Below, piece by piece: positions 14,365 through 21,855 of a DNA stretch of 21,855 nucleotides. Source of the stretch: a virus. Every line of letters starts with the position of its first letter. The stretch's first letter is position 1. The stretch is taken from IMG/VR virus record IMGVR_UViG_3300046012_000059, positions 1 through 21,855 of that record, one strand, 5' to 3'. The translations under genes and the position numbers were made by a program. Under the pieces are notes generated by a model. It worked only from the letters and a program-made list of their open reading frames with translations. It had not been told where the DNA came from and searched no databases.

Positions 14365-17300
14365 ATGGCAAACGAAGCAGTCCTTCAGGCCATATATGGG
14401 ATGGGGTTAGACGCCTCGGTCTACACCGCGGCGACGGCGAAGGTTGCGCAGGCCAACGAGCAGATGCTTGTCGGCATGGAGAATGTCGTCGTCGCCGAGG
14501 AGAAGGTAACCCGCGCCACGGCCAACAGCGCCAGCGGTCTCGACAAGCTGTTGGCCAAGAACAACTTGGCGATCAAGGCCCAGCAGGAGTACCAGCGGTC
14601 GCTCGATCAGGTAACACGCTACGAGCAGGAGGGCATTGGCTCGGTCCAGCAACGGGCTATGGCAATCTCCGATGCGACGCGAGTCTACGAAAACAATATC
14701 CTGCGTCTGAACGCCGCGAACGCGAATGCCGCTGGCGTCACCGCTCGCGGACTGACGACGATCTCCAACGGCCTCTCCATCAACCGCATCGGCATGATGG
14801 AGTTGCAAGCCGCCGGCATCAACTCGTTCCAAGCACTCGCCGCTGGCATGGACCCGTTCCGCGTCGCCACGATGGAAGGCGCCCAGGTCATGGGCGCGTT
14901 CGTCCAGGGCGGGTTGCTCACGGGGCGCACGCTGCTTGGGCTTGCGGGGCCAGTCGGTTCGGCGGTGGCGCTGGTGGGAACGCTTGTGCTCGCGTTTATG
15001 AACCTCGGCGACGCGCAGAAGGATGCCGAGACAGTGGCGGCGCAGTTCGCCAAGACACAGGAAGATGTCAACAAAGTTCTGATGACGACTGCGGAAGCAG
15101 CGCAGGCGGCCACGCAGGCGCTACACGGCAAGACAGTCCAGGAAGTCACCGACGATATCAAGCTGATCGAAACTCAGGTTTCCAGGCTCCAGGCGCAAAA
15201 GAAGTTGATCGCCTCGGGCGAGCTTGGGATCAACACGGCGACCGGCCAGCAGGAGGACCAGTCCGGCGCGTTGGCCCAACTGCGCGGTCAGATCGCCGCC
15301 GCCGAAGCCGATGCCGACAACCTCCGCGAAACACTTGAACGCCTGAACGACCCGACGCAGACCGGCAAGTTTCGCGACGATGCGGCAAAAGCCGCTGAGA
15401 AGGCACAAAAGGACGCCCTCAAGGCGGCCGAGGATCGCGCTCGGTTCGTGCAGAAGATCAACAACGATTTGGACGCTCAGGAAAAGCGCACCCAGGACTC
15501 AGCCGACAAGCGCAACACGTCTGTCGAAAAATACATTTCCAGTCTTGAGAATGTCGCTGATACCGAGGGCCTGTCGACCGAGCAGAAGGAAATTCAGCGC
15601 GCCACCATCGAGGCGCAAAACAAGCTGATCGACGACCAGGGTAATAAGCTCCGCGACCTCACCGAGACAGAGAAGCAGCGGATCGCCAACGCCGTTCAAC
15701 TCAAGGAACAAATCGACGCGCAGACGAAGGCGAACGACAAATTCCAGAAAGACGTTGAGCAAACGTCGAAGCGTGTCCTCAGCAACGTCTCCCAGGCAGC
15801 GGGCGATATCCTGTTCGATTACCTGAGCGGCAAGACGAGCAATTTCTGGCAGACGTTTGAGGATTTGGGAAAGCGCGCCTTCGCCAACATCCTTGCCGAT
15901 TCCATCACACAGACTTTCCTAAAGGGCCCGATCAACTCGCTCGTTTCCAGCGTGCCCGGCCTATTCGGCATCACCGTGCCGGGCGCCACCGGATCGCCCG
16001 CCGCGGGGAGCGCCAGCGGCGTGTCCGCCTCCTCGCTGCTCAACTTCATGCCGAACCCGACCTCGCTGCGCAGCATCGGCAGCGGCATCGCCAACGCGTT
16101 CAGCGGCAGCGGCCCGGCCAACGCGCTCGGCGGCCTCGGCGGCGACGAGGGCGTCGACATGGGCTTCGCGGCCGGCGAATCGGCGGGCAGCTCGGGCGGC
16201 ATGCTCAGCGGCCTGTCGAGCGCCTTCTCGGCGGTCCCGGTGTGGGGCTGGATCACGCTGGCGGCGACGATCGCCAAGCAATTCACCAGCGGCGCCAGCC
16301 CGAACACGCCGCTCGGCGTCGCCAACACGCTGCTGCTGCCGTCGCTCGACGAATGGATGGCCAATCCGGGCCGCTCGGCCGCCAACGTGCTCGACCCGAC
16401 CGGCCTGGCGATCTCGGACGTCCTCGGCGGCAAAGGCTCTTTCGCGAGCTATCTGACGCCGGGCGGCCTGCTCAACAACATCCTTGGCGGCTCGCCCTCG
16501 GTCGGCCCGAACGGCGTGACGGAGATCACCGGCGCCACCAGCGGCCGGCTGTCGGTCGGCGCCACCGGGGCCGACAACGGCGCCGACGGCAGCGTGACGG
16601 CGACGCTGGCGCAGCAGACGGTCGACGCCATCAACAAGCTGGCCGATGCCTTCGGTCTCAACGTCTATTCGCCGGGCGGCGATGTCGGCATCTTCCAGGG
16701 CGCCGCCAATGCCGGCAAGACGATGAGCGGCGGCGACTTCATCAATTCGCTGATCGGCATCGGTGATATCCGCTCGACCGATCCGCACATTCAGGACGCC
16801 ATCAATTCCTCCGATGCGACAAATCTTGAGGCCAACCTTCAGTCGGTAACGACGCTGATCGCGCTTATGAAAAACATCAGCGACACGGGGACCATCGATC
16901 CCAAGCCGCTGACGCAATCCGAGCAAGTCCTGAAGGCCATCAACGACCAGTTCGATACCTTCGCGACGAAGGCTGCCGATTTCGGCTATTCGCTGGCCGA
17001 GATCGAACAGGCCCGGCAAAAGGCGCTTCAACAGGTCACGCAGGGTTTCAACGATTCGATCCAGAGCCAGATTCTTGGCTTCACCAATCCCATGCAGCAA
17101 GCCCTCGATGCGCTCGATAAGGCGCAGGCCACGCGGCTCGACGAGGCCAAGGCGGCGGGGGCCGATCTCGTCGCGGTCGAGAAGCTTTCTGGATTGGAGC
17201 GCGAGAAGGTCGTCGAGCAATACGGCGCCGATATCAACCAGTATCTGAAGAGCCTGAAGCTGGGCGATCTCTCCACATTGTCGCCGGCTGACAAACTCAA

Positions 17301-17727
17301 GGAAGCGCAGGGCCAGTTCGGCGCAGCCATTGCATCGCAGAATGCGGCGGATGCGACCGCCGCCGCGACCAATCTCCTCAATGCCGCCAAGGCGTTCTAT
17401 GCGTCGAGTTCGGGGTTTGCAGCAACCGAAAGCTTTGTCACGTCCAGCCTGACGAACCTGGGGCACCAGTTTGGGTTGCCGGGCTTTGCCGATGGGACAA
17501 CTTCGGCGCCTGCGGGATACGCGATCGTCGGCGAGCGCGGGCCGGAGATCGTGCGGTTCCGCGGTGGTGAAAGCGTTACACCCAACAATGCCATTACCAA
17601 CGACAACAGCGACGTTGTCTCGGCGCTTGAGGTAGTGAGCGGGCAGCTTGCCGAAGCCAATCTGAGACTTGCTGATCAGTCACGCGAGATGCAGATGCTG
17701 CGTCATCAGATGAAGGTGCGCGCATGA
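14365..17727 (+). CDS. Tail tape measure protein
   Basis: This sets tail length and is ejected with DNA. At 1120 residues, and about 1.5 angstrom per residue, it predicts a tail near 170 nm. Order: helical N-terminus (about 10-150), a hydrophobic segment LLGLAGPVGSAVALVGTLVLAFM (190-212) that may insert in the host membrane, long charged helices (about 220-475), a lambda-type FWQTFEDLGKRAFANILADSI region (about 495-515), a Gly/Ser/Ala-rich low-complexity part (about 530-790), another helical block (820-1020), and the widespread tape-measure end motif YAIVGERGPEIVRFRGGESV (about 1052-1071). The ribosome site is GGGGGGGCGG (14347-14356). Bases 15950-16750 differ in composition from the flanks. 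Confidence 0.95.
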   Translation: MANEAVLQAIYGMGLDASVYTAATAKVAQANEQMLVGMENVVVAEEKVTRATANSASGLDKLLAKNNLAIKAQQEYQRSLDQVTRYEQEGIGSVQQRAMAISDATRVYENNILRLNAANANAAGVTARGLTTISNGLSINRIGMMELQAAGINSFQALAAGMDPFRVATMEGAQVMGAFVQGGLLTGRTLLGLAGPVGSAVALVGTLVLAFMNLGDAQKDAETVAAQFAKTQEDVNKVLMTTAEAAQAATQALHGKTVQEVTDDIKLIETQVSRLQAQKKLIASGELGINTATGQQEDQSGALAQLRGQIAAAEADADNLRETLERLNDPTQTGKFRDDAAKAAEKAQKDALKAAEDRARFVQKINNDLDAQEKRTQDSADKRNTSVEKYISSLENVADTEGLSTEQKEIQRATIEAQNKLIDDQGNKLRDLTETEKQRIANAVQLKEQIDAQTKANDKFQKDVEQTSKRVLSNVSQAAGDILFDYLSGKTSNFWQTFEDLGKRAFANILADSITQTFLKGPINSLVSSVPGLFGITVPGATGSPAAGSASGVSASSLLNFMPNPTSLRSIGSGIANAFSGSGPANALGGLGGDEGVDMGFAAGESAGSSGGMLSGLSSAFSAVPVWGWITLAATIAKQFTSGASPNTPLGVANTLLLPSLDEWMANPGRSAANVLDPTGLAISDVLGGKGSFASYLTPGGLLNNILGGSPSVGPNGVTEITGATSGRLSVGATGADNGADGSVTATLAQQTVDAINKLADAFGLNVYSPGGDVGIFQGAANAGKTMSGGDFINSLIGIGDIRSTDPHIQDAINSSDATNLEANLQSVTTLIALMKNISDTGTIDPKPLTQSEQVLKAINDQFDTFATKAADFGYSLAEIEQARQKALQQVTQGFNDSIQSQILGFTNPMQQALDALDKAQATRLDEAKAAGADLVAVEKLSGLEREKVVEQYGADINQYLKSLKLGDLSTLSPADKLKEAQGQFGAAIASQNAADATAAATNLLNAAKAFYASSSGFAATESFVTSSLTNLGHQFGLPGFADGTTSAPAGYAIVGERGPEIVRFRGGESVTPNNAITNDNSDVVSALEVVSGQLAEANLRLADQSREMQMLRHQMKVRA

Positions 17728-19562
17728 TTCCGGGAGCACTTCCCGTAGCCGTAGCGGCACTCGCGTCATGGCCGGCGTTGCTGGGCAGCCTCGCAGGTGC
17801 TTTCCCTGTGGCCGTCAGTGCCCATGCTCCCGCACCGATCGCAGCGCATCCGATCGGCTCGGCACCAATTGCGGGGTGGCCGAGTCTGGCCGACCTCCGG
17901 GCACCCTCTGTCAAAGAAGAATCTCTTGTCGACGACGCGACATGCCTTGTCGAGATCGATGTATTCGAGGGCGGCGGGACGACGATCCTAAAGCCTCAGC
18001 CGATCGCCTACGGTCCCATTGCATCCTTCCCTTACGGCTCGGTGATCCCGGTTGGCGATACGACGCTCAAATATTCGGATACCAACTGGCTCGGCGAGCC
18101 CACGGACCCGGACAGGCCGAATGCGGTCTATCTCGGGCGCGCCGTGACGCCTATCCAGTTCGAGCGCGACGCACCCATTCTCCCCGAGCAGCAAAGCCGG
18201 CTCCAGGCGCAGTTCGGTCAGATTGTTATTGCTGCGGGCGATGGCGTGCTCGATTCGGCAATCAAGAACTTTGCCGTGGCTGGGCGAAGCGTTCGCGTTT
18301 ATCGCGGCCCACGGTCAACCCCAACGACGGCGAATTTCTCCAGCTTCAGTCAAATCCTGTCGGCCCTTGCTACCGGGTGGACGCAGGACGAAAACCAAGT
18401 GACGATCGATCTCAGGGACACCGGGTTCCGGCTCGATCAGCCGCTACAGTCCAATCTCTACGCCGGGACCGGAGGAGCCGAGGGCGATTCGCAATGGCTC
18501 GGCAAGCCGAAGCCGTGCCTCTTCGGTTTCCGCCGGAACATCACCCCCGATCTGATCGATACCGGGAATCTGGTCTACCGCGTTCACTTCCGGGCGATGC
18601 AGGAGGTGACGGCCGTGCGCGATCTCGGCGCCGCCCTCACGTTCAGCGACGATTACGATACCTACGCCGATCTCATCGCCGCCAGTCTTTCGGGCGGTGA
18701 TTACGCGACCTGCCTTGCCGATGGGCTTCTGCGGATCGAGACATCTGCCACACAACTCACGGTCGATGCCAAGGGGGATAACACCGGGGGCTATGTCGAT
18801 ACCCACGCAGGGATAGCGCGACGCGTTCTCTCCGATATGGCGGCTCTTAATCCATCGGATTACATCGCCTCCTCGTTTGGTGGGTGGCCGGGTGGAACTG
18901 CGGGCCTGTTCTACTCCTCCTCCGATGCTCCGACATGCGCCGACGCCCTGGATCGTCTTTCAGCCTCAATCGCCGGGTGGTGGGGGCCGCAGCGGGACGG
19001 CCGCATTGTCGGCGGTGCCCTGTTCGATCCATCGGCGTTCGGGGCCGATCTCTTCCTCGCGCTTGAGGATTTCATAACGCTGTCCGATATCCGCGGGTCG
19101 GTGCAGCTCCTGACGCTGCCGACCGTGGGATCGGGGACGGCCCTGCCGCGCTATAGGCAACGCGTCGGCTACCAGCAGATTGAGACGGTGCAGTCGGGCT
19201 CCGACCTTGCCGGGACCGTTTCGGCTTCGGACCGGGCCTATTACAGCCAGGAATCCCGCTCGGTCACGGCAATCGATACGACGGTGCAAACCCGCTATCC
19301 GCTGGCCGCCGATTATCCCGTTCTGATCTCGCTGTTCGACGCCTCGGCCAATGCGCAAACCCTGGCTGACACGGTGCTTGGTTTGCACAAGCACGAGCGC
19401 CGCATGTTCCGCGTGCCGTCGGGTGGACGTGGTTTTCTGGTCGATCTCGGCAAGGTGGTGAACCTCGCCTATCCCCGCTACGGGATCGAGAACGGGCAGA
19501 ACTTCGTCGTCGTTGGCACGATCGAGGACGCGAATGATTGCGAGCTAATCCTATGGGGTTAA
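17724..19562 (+). CDS. Tail tip / baseplate hub protein
   Basis: The 612-residue protein follows the tape measure directly (ATGA overlap; ribosome site GAAGG 17712-17716). The first 55 residues are Ala/Pro-rich with short x-P-I-G/A units (AAHPIGSAPIAGWP), a feature of tail tip proteins in alphaproteobacterial prophages. A beta-rich body follows, with repeated aromatic-Gly patterns, and the end EDANDCELILWG resembles the final strand of phage tail hub domains. No peptidase or lysozyme motif is seen. It could combine distal-tail and hub roles, as no separate Dit or Tal gene is visible; this is inference from order. Confidence 0.7.
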   Translation: MIPGALPVAVAALASWPALLGSLAGAFPVAVSAHAPAPIAAHPIGSAPIAGWPSLADLRAPSVKEESLVDDATCLVEIDVFEGGGTTILKPQPIAYGPIASFPYGSVIPVGDTTLKYSDTNWLGEPTDPDRPNAVYLGRAVTPIQFERDAPILPEQQSRLQAQFGQIVIAAGDGVLDSAIKNFAVAGRSVRVYRGPRSTPTTANFSSFSQILSALATGWTQDENQVTIDLRDTGFRLDQPLQSNLYAGTGGAEGDSQWLGKPKPCLFGFRRNITPDLIDTGNLVYRVHFRAMQEVTAVRDLGAALTFSDDYDTYADLIAASLSGGDYATCLADGLLRIETSATQLTVDAKGDNTGGYVDTHAGIARRVLSDMAALNPSDYIASSFGGWPGGTAGLFYSSSDAPTCADALDRLSASIAGWWGPQRDGRIVGGALFDPSAFGADLFLALEDFITLSDIRGSVQLLTLPTVGSGTALPRYRQRVGYQQIETVQSGSDLAGTVSASDRAYYSQESRSVTAIDTTVQTRYPLAADYPVLISLFDASANAQTLADTVLGLHKHERRMFRVPSGGRGFLVDLGKVVNLAYPRYGIENGQNFVVVGTIEDANDCELILWG

Positions 19563-20092
19563 ATGTGGCCACGCAGTTCATCTGCCGCCAGTGCGAGCGG
19601 CCATTCGTGTCTCCATCCAGAGCAAAGCGAGCCCTCTTTTGCTCGCGTAAATGTTGGAGCGAGCAAATGAAGACGCGGACCACCAGTGTGTGTTTGGCCT
19701 GCGGTAATCGGTTTAGAAGCAGGAATCATGACCGAGTTTGTTGCTCCAGAAAATGCGGGCAGGCGCACCGACGTGCGAAATACGACAAGCACGCTGCGGC
19801 CATTGCGCGGTTCTGGTCCAATGTAAAAACGGGCGAAGGCGGCGATGCATGCTGGATATGGCAAGGAGCAGTTAGCGGAGACGGTTACGGAACGCTGTGG
19901 AACGGCAAATGCCAAGTCGGCGCTCATCGGTTTTCTTATGAATTGAACATCGGCCAACTGACGGATGGGAGATGGGCACTCCATAGATGCGACGTTCCGC
20001 TCTGTGTGCGTCCTGGACACCTATATGCCGGCACGCAAAGCGATAACCAGCGTGATCGCTGGGATCGTACCGGCTTTCGCAGGGTGGCGTAG
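19553..20092 (+). CDS. HNH homing endonuclease with two zinc fingers
   Basis: The 179-residue protein starts with two similar zinc-binding units: Cys11/14...Cys30/34 and Cys47/50...Cys64/68, each ending CSRKC, likely for DNA binding. The HNH nuclease follows: WIWQGAVSGDGYGTL (101-115), GAHRFSYE (His125), LHRCDVPLCVRPGHL (143-157, His144 and His156) and GTQSDNQRD with Asn165. This is the arrangement of free-standing phage homing nucleases that cut sequence lacking the gene and spread by repair. Base composition is visibly more AT-rich than the neighbours, and it interrupts the tail tip gene run, both signs of acquisition. ATG 19553 overlaps the previous gene by 10 bases; GTG 19565 is an alternative. 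No clear ribosome site. Confidence 0.88.
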   Translation: MGLNVATQFICRQCERPFVSPSRAKRALFCSRKCWSEQMKTRTTSVCLACGNRFRSRNHDRVCCSRKCGQAHRRAKYDKHAAAIARFWSNVKTGEGGDACWIWQGAVSGDGYGTLWNGKCQVGAHRFSYELNIGQLTDGRWALHRCDVPLCVRPGHLYAGTQSDNQRDRWDRTGFRRVA

Positions 20093-20863
20093 ATGACGAA
20101 CGCGATCCTGTCGTTCACCAACTACATCGATCAAACCGGCGCATCGCTTACGGCCTCCTCGGAGGCGCTGGCGGTGGCGAATCTCGCATCGCCGATCATT
20201 CAGCTTCCATGGCGGACGGAAACCGGCACCGAATGGTGCCAAGCCGATCTTGGCGCGGTGCAATCGGTCGGCGTCGTGTGCTTTCAAATCCCCCGCTCCG
20301 GCGTGATGCTCGGCCCCACCGATACCGTGCGCCTTCGGCTGGACGCATCAACCCCAGGCGGTGGGACGGCCTATGATTCCGGTGCGGTGGCCTCGGGCAT
20401 CGTCTCGGGCATCGGAACGTGGCTTAAATTCTTCTCGGTCCCGGTCTCCGCCCGGTATGTCCGCCTCGATTTCTCGGCCCCGGCGCTTTCCTACATGCAG
20501 ATCGGACGGTTGTGGGTCGGCAGCTATTTCCAGCCGACGCGCAACTTCGATTTCGGCTGGGGGCGCGAATGGTCGGACATGTCGGCCATCACCAAGGGCC
20601 CCAAATCGGGACTCCGCTTCCGCAATATCGGCCCGAAATTCAGGACGCTCACCGTGGCGTTCAACAGCCTGAGCGATACCGACGCCGACACGATGGAGGA
20701 TGGCGACATTCTCACCGGCCTGTCGTCTCAGATGCTGGCTTGCACCAATCCCGATAGCCCGCTCAGGACTTCGATCATCGGCACACCGGCCCGCACCTCG
20801 CCGATTGCGCAGGCGAACTTCGTCCAGTTCCAGAAACAGATCACCCTCGAAGAGGACCTCTGA
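20093..20863 (+). CDS. Minor tail / tail tip protein, possible carbohydrate-binding fold
   Basis: The 256-residue protein abuts the HNH stop (TAG ATG) and has AGGGTGG (20081-20087) five bases upstream. Residues about 45-145 (EWCQADLGAVQSVGVVCFQI, then DTVRLRLDAS and SARYVRLDFS) have the strand pattern of discoidin/F5-8-type-C jelly rolls, where a domain begins with a W...DLG strand and ends with a YVRLxF strand. The second half (GRLWVGSYFQPTRNFDFGWG) continues as a virion domain, ending QFQKQITLEEDL. Sugar binding at the tail tip would fit host recognition but is inferred by pattern only. Confidence 0.65.
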   Translation: MTNAILSFTNYIDQTGASLTASSEALAVANLASPIIQLPWRTETGTEWCQADLGAVQSVGVVCFQIPRSGVMLGPTDTVRLRLDASTPGGGTAYDSGAVASGIVSGIGTWLKFFSVPVSARYVRLDFSAPALSYMQIGRLWVGSYFQPTRNFDFGWGREWSDMSAITKGPKSGLRFRNIGPKFRTLTVAFNSLSDTDADTMEDGDILTGLSSQMLACTNPDSPLRTSIIGTPARTSPIAQANFVQFQKQITLEEDL

Positions 20864-21855
20864 TGGCCAACCCGAAATATTTCAACCGCGTGCTGGTGGC
20901 CACCACCACCATCGGCACCGGCACCTTGAGCTTGGGCGCCGCTCCGACCGGCTATCAGGATTTCAGCGATGGCGGGGCATCGTCCGGCGATACGGTCGGC
21001 TTCACCATCGTCGACGATCTCACCAATCCGACGCAGTGGGAAATTGCCGAGGGAGATTGGACGGCGGGAAGCCCGGCGACGTTGACCCGCGCCTCAATCC
21101 TTGAAAGCACCAACGGCGGGCTGGCGGTGAATTGGGGCACCGGCACGAAATACATTTTCAGCGTCGACCCGGCACAACGCAGGATCGCCGGACCGAACGC
21201 GGCCGTTACGGACGGCAATATGGCGGTGTGGGACGGCACCGATGGGAATCACATCAAGGACGGAGGCCCCGTTTCGTCGGCGTGGTCGACTGGCGACGGC
21301 AAGATCACGCTTCGGACAACGGCCGATACCGGATGGGTCAAGGCCGATGACGGGACGATCGGCAGCGCCTCGTCCTCTGCAACGACCCGCGCCAACGCCG
21401 ATTGCGAGGATTTGTTCACCCTTCTGTGGACCAATATCGCCGACGCCGACGCGCCAGTCACCGGCGGCCGTGGCGTATCGGCAGCCGCCGATTGGTCGGC
21501 GAACAAGCCCATTGCACTGACAAAGCAGCTCGGCCGCGCACTGGCAATCTCGGGTGCTGGATCGGGGTTGACATCGCGGACGCTCGGTCATGCGCTCGGT
21601 GCTGAAACCAAGACAATCGCGCAGGCCAACCTGCCGAATTACAACCTGACGGTCACGGATGGTGGCCATAGCCATGTGACCTATGGCCCGAACCAGGATG
21701 CGACCGGCATCGCCGCTGGTGCCACGATCATCACAAACGGTGCCACACCCGGGACGACGCAATCGGCAACGACGGGCATCACGGTTGCCAGCGGCGGCAG
21801 CGGCACGGCGCTCGACATCATGCAGCCGGCGTCGTTCTGGAACGTGATGATCAAA
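20863..21855 (+). CDS. Tail fibre with collar-type tip domain (3' end cut by window)
   Basis: The frame is open for 331 codons to the window edge. Residues 8-100 form the common phage fibre N-terminal domain (NRVLVATTTIGTGTLSLGAA, then VDDLTNPTQWEIAEGDW, LTRASILESTNGG and GTKYIFS), which attaches to the tail. The end has a collar-like domain: GWVKADDGTIG (157-167), LGRALAISG (223-231), GAETKTIAQANLP (246-258), GGHSH (267-271, possible metal-binding His) and MQPASFWNVMIK (320-331), the usual near-terminal motif, so only a few residues should be missing. ATG 20863 overlaps the previous stop by one base (TGATG). Likely the receptor-binding protein. Confidence 0.88.
   Translation, partial: MANPKYFNRVLVATTTIGTGTLSLGAAPTGYQDFSDGGASSGDTVGFTIVDDLTNPTQWEIAEGDWTAGSPATLTRASILESTNGGLAVNWGTGTKYIFSVDPAQRRIAGPNAAVTDGNMAVWDGTDGNHIKDGGPVSSAWSTGDGKITLRTTADTGWVKADDGTIGSASSSATTRANADCEDLFTLLWTNIADADAPVTGGRGVSAAADWSANKPIALTKQLGRALAISGAGSGLTSRTLGHALGAETKTIAQANLPNYNLTVTDGGHSHVTYGPNQDATGIAAGATIITNGATPGTTQSATTGITVASGGSGTALDIMQPASFWNVMIK

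Noticed and set aside
14154-15338. A 394-codon plus-strand frame over the chaperone end and tape measure start
   Set aside because: Out-of-phase shadow, low-complexity Arg-rich product, and no start signal.
15961-17466. A 501-codon minus-strand frame in the tape measure gene
   Set aside because: Composition artefact of the GC-rich stretch; the tape measure frame continues through it with the expected end motif.
1-21855. Search for tRNA genes, integrase, attachment sites, lysis genes and promoters
   Set aside because: None seen: no cloverleaf-like sequence, no recombinase, endolysin or holin motif, and no convincing -35/-10 pair in the few gaps.

Overview
The window is one continuous, single-strand (+) late morphogenesis operon of a tailed dsDNA phage or prophage with a siphovirus-type (long, non-contractile) tail. 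It runs from DNA packaging, through head, neck and tail tube, to the tail tip. The high-GC, codon-position-biased sequence and the protein families suggest an alphaproteobacterial host, perhaps Rhizobiales/Hyphomicrobiales; this is inference from style, not a database match. No integrase, repressor, lysis gene, attachment site, tRNA or chromosomal gene is visible, so prophage and free phage cannot be told apart.

Layout: packaging (1-2605) holds a P27-type small terminase and a large terminase with intact ATPase and nuclease motifs. Head (2606-8141) holds an HK97-type portal, a collagen-like protein, a ClpP-like prohead protease, an HK97-fold major capsid protein, a probable virion surface protein and a small head-region protein. 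An accessory cassette (8138-10064) of three translationally coupled genes follows: a hexapeptide-repeat acyltransferase, a GT8-like glycosyltransferase and a GGGPSL-motif (DUF115/MAF/GT42-like) protein. The neck (10049-12160) has a phiE125 gp8-like connector, a head-closure protein, a gp10-like protein and a tail terminator. The tail (12200-21855) has the tube protein, tail assembly chaperones joined by a predicted -1 frameshift, a 1120-residue tape measure, a tip/hub protein, an intruding HNH endonuclease gene, a minor tail protein and a collar-type fibre cut by the window end.

Nearly all genes overlap by 1-16 bases or abut (ATGA, GTGA, TGATG and TAGATG junctions), so coupled translation of one polycistronic message is likely. 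The few gaps, around the capsid, surface-protein, tube and chaperone genes, are filled with strong hairpins. These include a duplicated hairpin unit before the major capsid gene whose two copies keep their stems through compensating changes.

Most notable: the glycan-modification-like cassette embedded in the head operon beside a collagen-like protein, which suggests a glycosylated or acylated virion; the duplicated hairpin leader of the capsid gene; and an A AAT TTC slippery site in the chaperone overlap.
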